Shown in pieces: positions 21,113-32,650 of a DNA stretch of 64,000 nucleotides. Under the pieces are notes generated by a model, which saw nothing but the letters and a program-made list of their open reading frames with translations, did not search any database and was not told the DNA's origin. Source of the DNA: Bacillus sp. SM2101 (lineage in GTDB: Bacteria; Bacillota; Bacilli; Bacillales; SM2101); the NCBI RefSeq assembly GCF_018588585.1, contig NZ_JAEUFG010000003.1:186001-250000 (forward strand). The letters run 5' to 3'. Numbering within the stretch: position 1 is the first letter of the stretch; each line of letters opens with the position of its first letter. A program made the position numbers and the translations under genes.

Positions 21113-21976
21113 TTACGCTTTATCTGATGAACCAAATTCCTTCATTTTACCTTTTACAGTCTCTTTAATAGCTTCACGAGCTGGTCCTAAATATTTACGT
21201 GGATCATACTCTTCTGTTTTTTCAGCTAATACTTCACGAACGACTTTAGCTGAAGCAATTTGGTTTTCAGTATTTACATTAATTTTTGATGTTCCTAATG
21301 AAATAGCCTTTTGAATATCTTTCGTAGGAATTCCTGTTCCACCATGAAGTACTAAAGGAATACCTGTTAATTCCATAACTTCTTTCATGCGGTCAAAGCC
21401 AAGATTAGGTTCACCTTTGTATGGTCCGTGGACAGATCCTAGAGCTGGCGCAAAGCAGTCTACTCCAGTTTCACGAACAAGTTGATCACACTCAGATGGA
21501 ATAGCATACATTGCATCTGCATCATCAACTACTAAATCGTCTTCTTGACCACCAATACGGCCTAATTCTGCTTCCACAGAAACTCCGTGTAGGTGTGCAA
21601 GTTCAACAACTTTTTGCGTAATAGCAATATTTTCTTCAAGTGGATGGTGAGAACCATCAATCATAACGGAAGTAAAGCCTGCATGGATTGCTTCAGCACA
21701 TTTTTCAAAGCTTGAACCATGGTCTAAATGAATCGCCACAGGAACTGTAATGTTATAATCTTCAATTAATCCTTCAACCATCTTTACAACTGTTTTAAAT
21801 CCACCCATATAACGAGCAGCACCTTCAGAAACACCACAAATAACAGGTGAGTTTTCTTCTTTAGCAGCTTGTAAAATTGCTTGTGTAAACTCTAAGTTGT
21901 TCAGGTTAAACTGTCCAACTGCATATCCTTCATTTTTTGCTTTGTTAAGCATTTCAGTCATAGAAACTAAAGGCAT
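21113..21976 (-). CDS. fba: Fructose-bisphosphate aldolase, class II
   Basis: 287 residues. Zn-dependent cleavage and condensation of fructose-1,6-bisphosphate. [18 protein letters not shown] supplies the catalytic Asp and a zinc His (around residues 82-85); later zinc histidines are in [10 protein letters not shown] and [15 protein letters not shown] eight bases before the ATG is strong, fitting a highly expressed glycolytic gene. It precedes tal and follows spo0F. Confidence 0.97.
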   Translation of the reverse strand: MPLVSMTEMLNKAKNEGYAVGQFNLNNLEFTQAILQAAKEENSPVICGVSEGAARYMGGFKTVVKMVEGLIEDYNITVPVAIHLDHGSSFEKCAEAIHAGFTSVMIDGSHHPLEENIAITQKVVELAHLHGVSVEAELGRIGGQEDDLVVDDADAMYAIPSECDQLVRETGVDCFAPALGSVHGPYKGEPNLGFDRMKEVMELTGIPLVLHGGTGIPTKDIQKAISLGTSKINVNTENQIASAKVVREVLAEKTEEYDPRKYLGPAREAIKETVKGKMKEFGSSDKA

Positions 21977-22025
21977 ATCATTATCCTCCTTAAGGCAGCT
22001 AATTAGTATATTTTCCTATAAGTTC

Positions 22026-22054
22026 ATCATATGTAGAGTATCCAAATTCATCAA
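22026..22054 (-). promoter_or_regulatory. Sigma-A promoter of fba
   Basis: Minus-strand -35 TTGATG (22049-22054), 17-bp spacer, -10 TATGAT (22026-22031), about 50 bp before the start codon. Confidence 0.55.
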
Positions 22055-22244
22055 TTACTATGTACTGTCCAAATGTTATTAGAGTCATTCACAAAATTTA
22101 TTGAACAGTGCAGTTTTTATCCTTTGAAGAATACTCACATTTGATCATAACTTAGTTACATTTCATAGCATACCAACTTACTTGTCAAAGCTCAATAGTT
22201 TCGCTTAAGTAGTAATCGCTTACATCGCAATTTTCACTAAAAAT

Positions 22245-22628
22245 TCATTGTTTAACAGAACCAATTGACAATTGCTCCTTCACCGCTACACGAATTTCAT
22301 CGATATCAAAAGGTTTAGCAAAATGAGTAATCGCTCCTAAATCCTTCGCTTCTTGAATCATGTCCAACTCCCCATATGCTGTCATAATAATGACTTTGAC
22401 CTTTATATCTTGATCGTCTACCCTCATTCTCTTTAATATCTCTATTCCATCCATACCTGGAATTTTCATATCTAGCAATACTAAGTCAGGTGAGTGCTTT
22501 TTTACAATATCTAATGCCTCAACTCCATTAGAAGCTTGAAATGTTACATAGCCTTCTTTTTGAAATACTTCGTTAAGTAATATACGAATGCCATACTGAT
22601 CATCGACAATTAGTATTTTGTGCCCCAT
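22245..22628 (-). CDS. spo0F: Sporulation phosphorelay response regulator Spo0F
   Basis: 127 residues, a receiver domain with no output domain. It accepts phosphate from sporulation histidine kinases and passes it to Spo0B and on to Spo0A. The acidic pocket is DD at 9-10, the phosphoacceptor is D53 in [13 protein letters not shown], and IMTAYGE and [11 protein letters not shown] supply the conserved Thr and Lys. GAGGAG lies nine bases from the ATG. It is divergent from ywjG. Confidence 0.97.
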   Translation of the reverse strand: MGHKILIVDDQYGIRILLNEVFQKEGYVTFQASNGVEALDIVKKHSPDLVLLDMKIPGMDGIEILKRMRVDDQDIKVKVIIMTAYGELDMIQEAKDLGAITHFAKPFDIDEIRVAVKEQLSIGSVKQ

Positions 22629-22671
22629 TCTTTTTCACTCCTCTAAATAAGTTTCCCTACTTAACTACTTT

Positions 22672-22701
22672 GTATTTCTCGTTAACTTCACATTTTCCTT
22701 C
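22672..22701 (-). promoter_or_regulatory. Candidate sigma-H promoter of spo0F
   Basis: Minus-strand -35 GAAGGAAAA (22693-22701) fits the sigma-H pattern; a 12-bp spacer leads to GAGAAATAC (22672-22680), one base off RnnGAATww. spo0F is sigma-H dependent in B. subtilis. No clear Spo0A box was found nearby. Confidence 0.4.
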
Positions 22702-23062
22702 TTTATATTGATTTTATTTTACATTCCTTCCTAGATTATTCAATTTTATTCAAAAGTCCTTTTCTTAAACAAATTACTATTTTTACTAAATTAGCTTAGA
22801 TTTAAGAGCTTTTATGGGGTTTTAACAGTTGTAAAGGAAAGGTCTGTTAACCCCTCGTTTTGTATTTGAGTTTATCCCTTATTATAAAGCAACCTATGTG
22901 AATTAAATAGTTGGAACGATACAATTTAGGAATTTGTATTTAAGCACAATTGCAGTTAAACTTGCTAAAGAAAAGTAAAGCAATAAGTAATTAATTCGAA
23001 AGTTTTTATTACCAATTTGACTTTCTGGCTTGATTTATAAACCATTGGAGGATTTACATAAG

Positions 23063-23596
23063 ATGCTAAAGATATTTACTACTCAGCTAAGCGGAATATT
23101 TACTAAAATTATTAATAATGAAGAGTTCCAAATTGAGGATGGAGCTAGATTATTGGCACAAGCAAAATTCGGTGATGGTTCAATATACCTACATGGAGTG
23201 AATGAAATGGAAGCAATTTCAATTGAATCCTCAATTGGTGCGGAGCCATTATTACACATAAAAGAGCTACCCTCAATCAATCACTTCAATTCCCTTAATG
23301 AGACAGATAGAGTACTATTGATCACGCGATTCTCAACCGATGAAGCAGCAATTAATATAGCATTAGCATTAAGAAAAAGAGGCATCCCTACTGTTGCAAT
23401 ATGCAACGTCGCAACACCAGATAACGATGAAATTACACTCTCTAACATAGCAGATATTGTTATCGATACGAAGTTAGCTAAACCTTTAATTACCAATAGC
23501 GATGGAACACGATTTGGCTTTCCTACAACTATGATAGCTTTATTTACTTATCATGCGCTAGCTTATACAATGCAAGAGATATTAGATGAATACTAA
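23063..23596 (+). CDS. ywjG: YwjG, DUF2529 family protein
   Basis: 177 residues from the ATG at 23063 (MLKIFTTQLSGIFTKI), preceded by GGAGG; an in-frame TTG at 23030 lies upstream of the ribosome site and is rejected. It matches B. subtilis YwjG by position between spo0F and pyrG. The middle part (DRVLLITRFSTDEAAINIALALRKRGIPTVAIC) looks like a sugar-isomerase (SIS)-type alpha/beta fold. No function is known. A terminator follows at 23629. Confidence 0.88.
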   Translation: MLKIFTTQLSGIFTKIINNEEFQIEDGARLLAQAKFGDGSIYLHGVNEMEAISIESSIGAEPLLHIKELPSINHFNSLNETDRVLLITRFSTDEAAINIALALRKRGIPTVAICNVATPDNDEITLSNIADIVIDTKLAKPLITNSDGTRFGFPTTMIALFTYHALAYTMQEILDEY

Positions 23597-23628
23597 ATCT
23601 TAACAAAATATATACCTTTCAGAATTAT

Positions 23629-23655
23629 CGACAAAATTACATTGTCGGTTTTTAT
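23629..23655 (+). terminator. Intrinsic terminator of ywjG
   Basis: CGACAA (23629-23634) pairs with TTGTCG (23642-23647), followed by GTTTTTATG. Located 32 bp after the ywjG stop. Confidence 0.6.
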
Positions 23656-23822
23656 GACTTTTTGACTATTTTTTTGCTCATAAAAACAATAGAAGTGTGG
23701 ATAAGTCTTATCAAACCCACATTCAAAAAATTTTTTAACCCATGACAGGTTTCTACACTCTTTTTGTAATTTTTGTAATAAACTTACCTTATTATAAATT
23801 TTATAACTGATATAGTCCTCCA

Positions 23823-23947
23823 GTAAATGGCTAACTTGTTGAAAAATAAGGGCGCAAAGTTACAGGTCTAAAGTTTCTTACCTCTCCCTAAAACTATTCA
23901 AATAGTTTTTGAGAAGAGGAAGTAACAATGATGGCTGTGCTACCTGG
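23823..23947 (+). promoter_or_regulatory. Putative cyclic-di-GMP-I (GEMM) riboswitch
   Basis: The aptamer landmarks appear in order. GGCTAA (23829-23834) is followed by a 6-bp helix CTTGTT/AATAAG capped by a GAAA tetraloop (23841-23844). Then comes the hallmark GGCGCAAAG (23851-23859) and GGTCTAAAG, matching the tetraloop-receptor side. A second helix (TTACCTCT with AGAGG..GTAA, tip AAAACTATT/AATAGTTTT) follows, and then GATGGCTGTGCTACC, matching the 3' consensus. CAGGT (23863-23867) pairs with ACCTG (23942-23946). It ends 23 bases before the SinI-like gene. No T-run hairpin intervenes, so translational control is likely. Confidence 0.78.
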
Positions 23948-23970
23948 ATTATTTTCTAAGGGAGGAAAAA

Positions 23971-24135
23971 ATGGAGAGTGTAAAAAATAATTTTCGTTTA
24001 GATCGTGAATGGGTTGACTTAATATGTGAAGCATTAGATAGTAAACTTACAGTTGCAGAAATAAAAGAATTTTTACAACAGAATCAATCTCCTCAAAAAG
24101 AATTGCATACGAAAAAAGAATGCATAAAAGCCTAA
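23971..24135 (+). CDS. SinI-family anti-repressor-like small protein
   Basis: 54 residues. The core LDREWVDLICEALDSKL followed by TVAEIKEFLQQN aligns closely with the SinI dimerisation domain (B. subtilis SinI: LDQEWVELM, then EEIRKYL). SinI-type proteins bind the repressor SinR and release matrix genes from repression; here only the interaction helix-hook-helix is present, followed by a polar tail with no DNA-binding domain. GGAGG is five bases from the ATG. The putative c-di-GMP riboswitch is directly upstream and a terminator spans the stop codon. No sinR is in the window. Confidence 0.85.
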   Translation: MESVKNNFRLDREWVDLICEALDSKLTVAEIKEFLQQNQSPQKELHTKKECIKA

Positions 24136-24170
24136 TGGAATTTATCCTCATTAGGCTTTTCTTGTTTTTT
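24126..24170 (+). terminator. Intrinsic terminator of the SinI-like gene
   Basis: AAAAGCCTAAT (24126-24136) pairs with ATTAGGCTTTT (24150-24160), followed by CTTGTTTTTT. The stop codon lies in the left arm, so this is a single-gene transcription unit. Confidence 0.9.
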
Positions 24171-24214
24171 ATTCACATTAACTCTTCGATGAACGTAGGC
24201 TGAAGTGGCATTAA

Positions 24215-26075
<1,861 letters not shown>

Positions 26076-26253
26076 CTATATATATGAGGATGTTCAAAAA
26101 GCACGATAAAAATTACTATTTAGTATCATTGCTTGTCGTTCACCCTTGCTTAATAGGTCCGCTAGATTGTATAAAACGGCAAAACCTTTATAACAGGGGA
26201 TAATCATTTTTAGTGCACAGCACCATGGATTTCTTATCCTAAAAAATAAAAAA

Positions 26254-26284
26254 TGCCCCTCTTACGAATATTCGTAAGGGAGCA
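26254..26284 (-). terminator. pyrG leader attenuator
   Basis: A strong hairpin centred on the palindrome CTTACGAATATTCGTAAG, with TGCTCCCTTAC as its 5' side and a T-rich run after it on the minus strand. The 5' CTCCCTT strand is what poly-G transcripts pair with in the known B. subtilis mechanism, preventing termination when CTP is low. Confidence 0.88.
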
Positions 26285-26320
26285 GGATATTTTAATAGTT
26301 AAGATAAGTTCTTTTTTAAA

Positions 26321-26362
26321 GAGCCCAAAAAAGATTCTACCTAGTTCAATTATAAAAGTCAA
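26321..26362 (-). promoter_or_regulatory. pyrG promoter with GGGCUC start (CTP-sensitive reiterative initiation)
   Basis: Minus-strand -35 TTGACT (26357-26362), 17-bp spacer, -10 TAGAAT (26334-26339), and an initial transcribed sequence GGGCTC whose first G is at 26326. This is the B. subtilis start sequence: low CTP causes slippage that adds extra Gs, which form an antiterminator with the hairpin at 26254. The promoter lies just after the rpoE stop codon. Confidence 0.88.
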
Positions 26363-26367
26363 GCGTA

Positions 26368-26874
26368 TTATAAATCTTCCTCGTCATCTAAATCAAGATC
26401 TTCATCATCTTCTTCAAGATCGAAGTCTTCTTCAAGATCATCATCAGATTCCTCATCAAGGTCATCAATGTCATCTAAATCAAGCTCGATATCTTCTTCT
26501 TCAATATCGTCAAGGTCATCGAAACTCTCTTCTTCTACTTTTTTAGTAGCTTTTTCAGATGCTTTTTTCGATTTTTTCTTTTTCGATTTTACCGTAGGAG
26601 TTACTTCTTCTTCAATTTTTTCATAAGGGTACCAAGACCTTAATCCCCATAGATTTTCACCAACACAAATAAACCGCCCATCAATATTTATATCAGTATA
26701 AAATTGAGAAATTTTTGCGTTAATTTCATCTTGGGATAAATGAAGAGAAGCTGTAATGTCATTTACTAACTCTTTAAATATAATAGGTTTTTTTCTGCTT
26801 GATAAAATGTCAAATGCAATCTCAATAAGTGACATTTCTTTTAATTGGTCCAACGAATATTGTTTTAAACTCAA
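26368..26874 (-). CDS. rpoE: RNA polymerase delta subunit
   Basis: 168 residues if the TTG at 26874 ([14 protein letters not shown]) is used; this aligns with the MGIKQYS start of B. subtilis RpoE, while GTG at 26883 lies too close to AAAGGA. Residues 1-90 form the HARE-HTH domain ([21 protein letters not shown]); a lysine-rich hinge follows, then about 50 residues of almost only Asp/Glu. Delta raises RNA polymerase recycling and specificity. It precedes pyrG on the same strand. Confidence 0.95.
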   Translation of the reverse strand: MSLKQYSLDQLKEMSLIEIAFDILSSRKKPIIFKELVNDITASLHLSQDEINAKISQFYTDINIDGRFICVGENLWGLRSWYPYEKIEEEVTPTVKSKKKKSKKASEKATKKVEEESFDDLDDIEEEDIELDLDDIDDLDEESDDDLEEDFDLEEDDEDLDLDDEEDL

Positions 26875-26992
26875 AAGGGACACTTCCTTTCATTGCTTCC
26901 ACTCTAAGTAATACCATTCATTATAAACAAATTCAACCACTTTATGCTACTCAATTCTATGTATTTGTGAAAAATGTTAATTAATAGAACGA

Positions 26993-27433
26993 AAAGTCAT
27001 ACAGACAGTTCCCTCGAAGGCGCTTCAGCCATACAACCTGAAGGTAAAATAAACCTCCTTGTGTTGAGGGACCAGCGCCTTTCCCTCGAGGTCATAAGTC
27101 AAACCGACGAGAAGGTTAAAAAGCAACCTTCTGTCCGGCTCGCCTTATGCTTGTCGTCGATAAGCGGGCGCCTTTCGCTTTTCTTTTTGTCTAGCTCCGC
27201 CTCCTTGCCTCTCGAGTCGTTTCACCTTTTCACCAGAAGACATGAAGCGTCTTCAGTTGAAAAGGTTCCAACGCTTGTCGAGGCAGTTCAAGTCGGCTCC
27301 GCTTTTCTTCCTGTCCAGCTACAGTGCCTATCCCCTCGAGGTCACTTCGCCATTTCACCTAAAGGCAAAAAGCGCCTTTATATGTAATGACTCCAGTGCT
27401 TGTCGGGGATAAACAAGGCACTTTCGCTTTTCT
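26993..27433 (-). repeat. Family A hairpin repeats, locus 3 (three units plus a fragment)
   Basis: Three minus-oriented units, each a different stem type: the icmF-proximal unit (about 27313-27433) with outer stem ATCCCC/GGGGAT; the middle (about 27201-27312) with TGCCTC/GAGAGGCA and CCTTTTCA/TGAAAAGG; the distal (about 27081-27200) with CATAAG/CTTATG and AGAAGGTT/AACCTTCT. A partial unit follows at 26993-27080. The first unit begins three bases after the icmF stop codon. Confidence 0.85.
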
Positions 27434-27435
27434 TT

Positions 27436-30400
27436 TTACATATTACGGCGGTATTGGCCGCCTACTTCGTAGAGTGCTTTTGTAATTTGGCCTAGACTTG
27501 CTACTTTTACGGTTGTCATTAATTCTTCAAAGATATTTCCTCCGTTTTTTGCAGTAGACTTCAAATTTTCCAGCGCTTTATCTACAACATTTTCGTTCCG
27601 CTTTTGGAAGCTTGTTAAATTATGAATCTGCGTTTCTTTCTCTTCTTTAGTGGCTCGAGCTAGCTCCATATTATTAATATCATCTTCAGATGGAGGATTA
27701 GGATTCACGTACGTATTTACACCAATGATCGGCAAATCTCCAGAATGCTTTTTCATCTCATAATACATCGATTCTTCTTGGATTTTTCCTCGCTGATATT
27801 GTGTTTCCATCGCACCTAACACGCCACCTCGATCGTTGATACGATCAAATTCCTGTAGAACAGCTTCTTCAACTAAATCTGTAAGTTCCTCTACAATAAA
27901 AGATCCTTGCATTGGATTTTCATTTTTAGTTAATCCATGTTCTTTCGTAATAATCATTTGAATCGCCATTGCACGTCTTACAGATTCTTCAGTTGGAGTT
28001 GTAATCGCTTCGTCATACGCATTAGTGTGTAATGAATTACAATTATCATGAAGTGCCATCAGTGCTTGCAAAGTAGTCCGAATATCATTAAAATCAATTT
28101 CTTGGGCATGTAATGAACGCCCTGAAGTTTGAACATGATATTTTAGTTTTTGACTTCTTTCGTTTGCTCCATATTTATCACGCATAACAGTCGCCCAAAT
28201 ACGGCGAGCAACTCTACCAATTACAGTATACTCAGCGTCAAGACCATTGCTGAAAAAGAAAGAAAGATTTGGTGCAAAGTCATCAATATTCATACCACGA
28301 CTCAAATAATACTCAACATACGTAAATCCATTGGATAACGTAAAGGCTAGCTGTGAAATAGGGTTTGCTCCCGCCTCAGCAATATGATAGCCAGAAATTG
28401 AAACAGAATAATAGTTTCGTACATTATTATTTATGAAATACTCTTGTATATCTCCCATCATTCGTAAAGCAAATTCTGTTGAAAATATACACGTATTTTG
28501 ACCTTGGTCTTCTTTTAAAATATCTGCTTGAACAGTTCCACGAACATTGGCTAATGTTTTCACTTTAACTTCTTCAAGCTCATGTTCTGTCAACTGTCTT
28601 GATAATTCATGTTCAATTCTTTCGACTTGTTGGCTTATTGCAGTATTCATAAACATAGCTAAAATGATTGGAGCAGGGCCATTAATTGTCATAGAGACAG
28701 ATGTGGAAGGGTGACATAGATCAAAACCTTTATATAGCTTGTTCATATCATCAAGCGTACAAATGCTTACACCACTTTCTCCAACTTTTCCATAAATATC
28801 AGGGCGATAATCTGGGTCCTCCCCATATAATGTAACTGAATCAAATGCTGTACTTAACCGTTTTGCCGCGTCATCCTTTGATAAATAATGGAACCTTTTA
28901 TTTGTTCGCTCTGGTGTACCTTCACCAGCAAATTGACGCTTCGGATCTTCATTTTGACGTTTAAACGGAAATACGCCAGCTGAATATGGAAATGCCCCAG
29001 GTACATTCTCTTTGAAAACCCAGCGTAAAATCTCTCCAAAATCCTCGTATTTCGGCAAAGCGATTTTAGGTATGTCTAAGCCTGACAAGCTTTTCGTAGT
29101 TAACTCCGTTACTATTTCTTTCCCCCTAATCAATGAGGTAAATTGTTTAGAAGAATATTTTTTCTGTTGTTCGCCCCAACCTTCTAATATAGCCTTTGAT
29201 TCCTTCGTTAGCATATTATCGAATTCATTTTTAATCGCTGTTAACGAGGAAATAACAGCCTCATTTCCTTCTTTTTCTTTCACACTTGCTATTGCACCAT
29301 CAATTTGATAGAGCTTTCGAGCAATTTGCACTTGCTGTTCAGCCTTTTGATGATAGTCTCGCACTGTATCAGAAACTTCTCTTAAGTAATGACGTCGATC
29401 ATTCGGAATAATGATATTCTGCTTTTCAACATCTGTTACCATTTGCAAATCAGTCGTCCAATTGGTACTATATTTTTCATTAATTTTGTTAACTAAAGCA
29501 ACAAATAAAGTATTCGTACCAGGATCATTAAACTGACTAGCCATTGTAGCAAAAACTGGCATTTTATCTAGCTCTTGATCATACAACATATGACTGCGTT
29601 GATATTGCTTTTGCACTTGTCGTCTAGCATCCTCAGATCCTTTTCTTTCAAATTTATTAATGACTACCATATCTGCAAAATCTATCATATCAATTTTTTC
29701 TAACTGTGAAGGTGCGCCAAATTCACTCGTCATTACATACATGCTAAGATCACAAATTTCCGATATTTCTGCATCTCCTTGACCTATTCCACTCGTCTCT
29801 ACGATGATAAGATCAAACCCAGCTGCCTTCACAATAGCTATTGAGTCATGAATAGCTAATGACAGCTCAGATTTTGAACCTCTTGTAGCTAAACTTCTCA
29901 TATAGACGTTAGGAGAAAAAATTGCATTCATGCGTATACGATCTCCTAAAAGTGCTCCTCCAGTTTTTTGCTTTGTAGGATCTATAGATAAAACAGCCAC
30001 TCTTATATTTGGAATTTCATTTATAAAACGACGAATAAGCTCATCGGTTAACGAGCTTTTCCCTGCACCTCCAGTACCAGTTATCCCAATAACTGGTACA
30101 TGCTGTCCTAAATCCTTTATGCGTTCTAGAGTAGTAGAAACTAACTCGTCAGTTTCATTCACATTTATTTCGGCAGCAGTAATCATTTTAGCTATAGACC
30201 TACTATTTGTTGATTTTACCTCTTCTACTTCATCCGCTAACGAAGACGACATCGTAGGAAAATCACATTCTGCTAACATTTTGTTAATCATTCCTTGTAA
30301 CCCTAAGTTCCTCCCATCATCAGGAGAAAATATTCCAGCAACGCCATACTCTTGTAGCTCTTTTATTTCACTTGGAATGATTACTCCACCACCACCACCG

Positions 30401-30693
30401 TATATACGGATGTGTGAAGCTCCTTTTTCTTTCAATAAATCGTACATATACTTAAAATACTCAACGTGACCACCTTGGTAAGAAGATATCGCTATACCTT
30501 GAACGTCCTCTTGAACAGCAGCATTTACTACCTCTTCCACAGATCTGTTATGACCAAGGTGAATGACCTCTGCGCCACTCGCTTGAAGAATTCGTCTCAT
30601 AATGTTGATTGATGCATCGTGCCCATCAAACAAACTGGACGCTGTCACAAAACGAATATGGTTTGTTGGACGATATACTTGTTCAGTATCCAT
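27436..30693 (-). CDS. icmF: Fused isobutyryl-CoA mutase IcmF
   Basis: 1085 residues with three parts in order: a cobalamin-binding domain (about 12-145, DGHDAS at 23-28), a MeaB-like G-protein chaperone (P-loop GTGGAGKSS at 206-214), and the mutase barrel (from about 560, beginning [24 protein letters not shown]). This B12-dependent enzyme interconverts isobutyryl-CoA and n-butyryl-CoA; the fused GTPase loads and protects the cofactor. Its ATG overlaps the TetR stop by 11 bases. Gene context is acyl-CoA oxidation, so it likely feeds branched acyl groups into beta-oxidation. Confidence 0.95.
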   Translation of the reverse strand: MDTEQVYRPTNHIRFVTASSLFDGHDASINIMRRILQASGAEVIHLGHNRSVEEVVNAAVQEDVQGIAISSYQGGHVEYFKYMYDLLKEKGASHIRIYGGGGGVIIPSEIKELQEYGVAGIFSPDDGRNLGLQGMINKMLAECDFPTMSSSLADEVEEVKSTNSRSIAKMITAAEINVNETDELVSTTLERIKDLGQHVPVIGITGTGGAGKSSLTDELIRRFINEIPNIRVAVLSIDPTKQKTGGALLGDRIRMNAIFSPNVYMRSLATRGSKSELSLAIHDSIAIVKAAGFDLIIVETSGIGQGDAEISEICDLSMYVMTSEFGAPSQLEKIDMIDFADMVVINKFERKGSEDARRQVQKQYQRSHMLYDQELDKMPVFATMASQFNDPGTNTLFVALVNKINEKYSTNWTTDLQMVTDVEKQNIIIPNDRRHYLREVSDTVRDYHQKAEQQVQIARKLYQIDGAIASVKEKEGNEAVISSLTAIKNEFDNMLTKESKAILEGWGEQQKKYSSKQFTSLIRGKEIVTELTTKSLSGLDIPKIALPKYEDFGEILRWVFKENVPGAFPYSAGVFPFKRQNEDPKRQFAGEGTPERTNKRFHYLSKDDAAKRLSTAFDSVTLYGEDPDYRPDIYGKVGESGVSICTLDDMNKLYKGFDLCHPSTSVSMTINGPAPIILAMFMNTAISQQVERIEHELSRQLTEHELEEVKVKTLANVRGTVQADILKEDQGQNTCIFSTEFALRMMGDIQEYFINNNVRNYYSVSISGYHIAEAGANPISQLAFTLSNGFTYVEYYLSRGMNIDDFAPNLSFFFSNGLDAEYTVIGRVARRIWATVMRDKYGANERSQKLKYHVQTSGRSLHAQEIDFNDIRTTLQALMALHDNCNSLHTNAYDEAITTPTEESVRRAMAIQMIITKEHGLTKNENPMQGSFIVEELTDLVEEAVLQEFDRINDRGGVLGAMETQYQRGKIQEESMYYEMKKHSGDLPIIGVNTYVNPNPPSEDDINNMELARATKEEKETQIHNLTSFQKRNENVVDKALENLKSTAKNGGNIFEELMTTVKVASLGQITKALYEVGGQYRRNM

Positions 30694-31318
30694 GGTGCCC
30701 CCCTCTTATTCCCTTTAGTAATAATTCCGTCTGAAGTTCTATATACTCCTCTAAACTATATAATTTCTGAAGTGCCCAGCGTCGAAAGCCCCACATTTGG
30801 CCTTGCACAAAGATATTATGTGCTAGCAACTTTATCGCCCTATCACTTAGATGAAATTCATTGTTTTCTACACAGCGATTGATAACACTTTCAAACATGC
30901 CAACCATCTCTATTTCTTTTTTTAGCACATAAGGCAACGCATCCTTAGAAAGTGATTTAGCCTCCTGATACATAACGAGTACTTCATCCTGCATTTCATC
31001 CATGACTTTAAAATAAGATGAAATAGCTAGTTTTAAGCTTTCAGTGGTCCCTTGCTTTGTATCGATATTTTCTTCTAAGCGGTTATGCACCTCATCATAA
31101 ATACTGTCACATACTAAATAGAGAACATCCTCCTTCGTTCTGATGTATTCATATAAAGTTCCGATACTAAAACCAGAAGCCTTTGCTATCTCTCTTGTAG
31201 TTGTCCTATGAAAGCCTTTCGCCTTGAAAAGTGTTACTGCTCCTTTAATCATTTGGCTTCGTCTCTTTTTAACGAGTTGCTCATCCTTAACAGAAGCAAG
31301 CACCTCTCGTTTATTCAT
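30683..31318 (-). CDS. TetR-family transcriptional regulator of the acyl-CoA genes (inferred)
   Basis: 211 residues. The N-terminal TetR helix-turn-helix is clear ([32 protein letters not shown], about residues 36-67); the C-terminal ligand domain is unassigned. It is translationally coupled to icmF and downstream of the acyl-CoA dehydrogenase genes, so it probably responds to an acyl-CoA. It is not an obvious orthologue of B. subtilis FadR (YsiA). The TGAATGA/TCAGTCA sites at 38744 and 36243 are candidate operators for it or for FadR. Confidence 0.85.
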   Translation of the reverse strand: MNKREVLASVKDEQLVKKRRSQMIKGAVTLFKAKGFHRTTTREIAKASGFSIGTLYEYIRTKEDVLYLVCDSIYDEVHNRLEENIDTKQGTTESLKLAISSYFKVMDEMQDEVLVMYQEAKSLSKDALPYVLKKEIEMVGMFESVINRCVENNEFHLSDRAIKLLAHNIFVQGQMWGFRRWALQKLYSLEEYIELQTELLLKGIRGGHHGY

Positions 31319-31471
31319 TGAATCACAACCTTCAGCCGAGATATATCTAAAGCATCGTTTGAAGAGTATATACCCTACCTCTACTACGATTATTTAAAAA
31401 GGTGGTGTGAGGATGAATCTACTCACACCATAAATTGGTATTATGCCATTACATTGTAGTTACCTAATTAG

Positions 31472-32611
31472 TTATTTCGTTAACATGCGTGATATTACAA
31501 GGCGTTGTATTTCTTGTGTTCCTTCATATATTTGGGTAATTTTTGCATCTCTCATAAAACGTTCAACTGGATATTCCTTCGTATAACCATACCCACCAAA
31601 TACTTGTACAGCTTCAGTTGTCACATTCATAGCAGCATCTCCTGCAAATAACTTAGACATAGCAGACTCCTTACCGTATGGTAAACCCTCTGACTCTAAC
31701 CAAGCTGCTTGATAAGTCAATAATCTAGCTGCTTCAATACTTGTTGCCATATCCGCTAGCTTAAAGCCTATCCCTTGCTGGGCAGCTATCGGTTTACCAA
31801 ATTGATGCCTTTCCTTTGCATATTCAGTCGCCGCATCAAGTGCTCCCTGAGCAATACCAACTGCTTGCGCAGCAATGCCATTTCGCCCACCATCAAGTGT
31901 CATCATAGCAACTTTGAAGCCTTCTCCCTCTTGACCTAATAAATTCTCCTTAGGTACACGACATTCCTCAAAAATAATTTCAGTTGTTGGTGAGGAACGA
32001 ATACCAAGCTTACTCTCCTTCTTACCTATAGAAAACCCTGGGAAATCTTTTTCAACAATAAACGCACTCGTGCCTTTATGTTTATGAGAAGGATCAGTTA
32101 CTGCAAAAACAACGTAATAGTCTGCTATTCCACCATTCGTTATGAAAATTTTGGAGCCGTTTAGTACATAGCTGTCACCATCAAGTCTTGCAGTCGTTTT
32201 CATACCTCCTGCATCCGACCCAGATCCTGGTTCTGTTAAACCATAAGCACCTACCGCACTTCCTTGCGCCATTGGTGTTAAGTATTTTTGTTTTTGCTCT
32301 TCATTACCAAACTTAAAAATTGGCCAACCCGCTAAAGATGTGTGCGCAGATAATGTCACTGCTGTAGAAGCACATACCCGAGATAGCTCCTCTATCGCGA
32401 TACAATAAGCCAAATAGTCACTACCAATTCCTCCGTATTCCTCTGGCCAAGGAATACCTGTCAAACCTAACTCTGCCATTTTTTTAAATATACCATGATC
32501 GTATCGTTCCTCTTCATCACGTTCTGCAGCAGTAGGCGCAACCTCATTTTTTGCAAAGTCCCGGACCATTTTGCGAATCATTTCATGCTCTTCAGATAAT
32601 TTGAAATGCAT
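31472..32611 (-). CDS. acdA: Acyl-CoA dehydrogenase, AcdA-like
   Basis: 379 residues, full-length flavin acyl-CoA dehydrogenase. [20 protein letters not shown] and the [20 protein letters not shown] segment match B. subtilis AcdA closely. FAD-binding signature [11 protein letters not shown] lies near residue 125, and the catalytic Glu is in [12 protein letters not shown] near the C-terminus. It introduces the alpha-beta double bond in acyl-CoA (short or branched) and passes electrons to ETF. It is preceded by a second dehydrogenase (34-bp gap containing a cre box). Confidence 0.92.
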   Translation of the reverse strand: MHFKLSEEHEMIRKMVRDFAKNEVAPTAAERDEEERYDHGIFKKMAELGLTGIPWPEEYGGIGSDYLAYCIAIEELSRVCASTAVTLSAHTSLAGWPIFKFGNEEQKQKYLTPMAQGSAVGAYGLTEPGSGSDAGGMKTTARLDGDSYVLNGSKIFITNGGIADYYVVFAVTDPSHKHKGTSAFIVEKDFPGFSIGKKESKLGIRSSPTTEIIFEECRVPKENLLGQEGEGFKVAMMTLDGGRNGIAAQAVGIAQGALDAATEYAKERHQFGKPIAAQQGIGFKLADMATSIEAARLLTYQAAWLESEGLPYGKESAMSKLFAGDAAMNVTTEAVQVFGGYGYTKEYPVERFMRDAKITQIYEGTQEIQRLVISRMLTK

Positions 32612-32635
32612 ATCAAAATCCCCCTTAAATTAAAT

Positions 32636-32650
32636 AGAAAACGTTTACAA
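32636..32650 (-). promoter_or_regulatory. cre box (CcpA site) between the two acyl-CoA dehydrogenase genes
   Basis: Reading the minus strand, TTGTAAACGTTTTCT fits the WTGNAANCGNWNNCW cre consensus at every defined position. It overlaps the stop codon of the upstream dehydrogenase and may act as a roadblock. Confidence 0.6.

Noticed and set aside
30683-31318. Calling the TetR protein FadR
   Set aside because: Apart from the helix-turn-helix it does not resemble B. subtilis FadR, despite FadR-like operators nearby.
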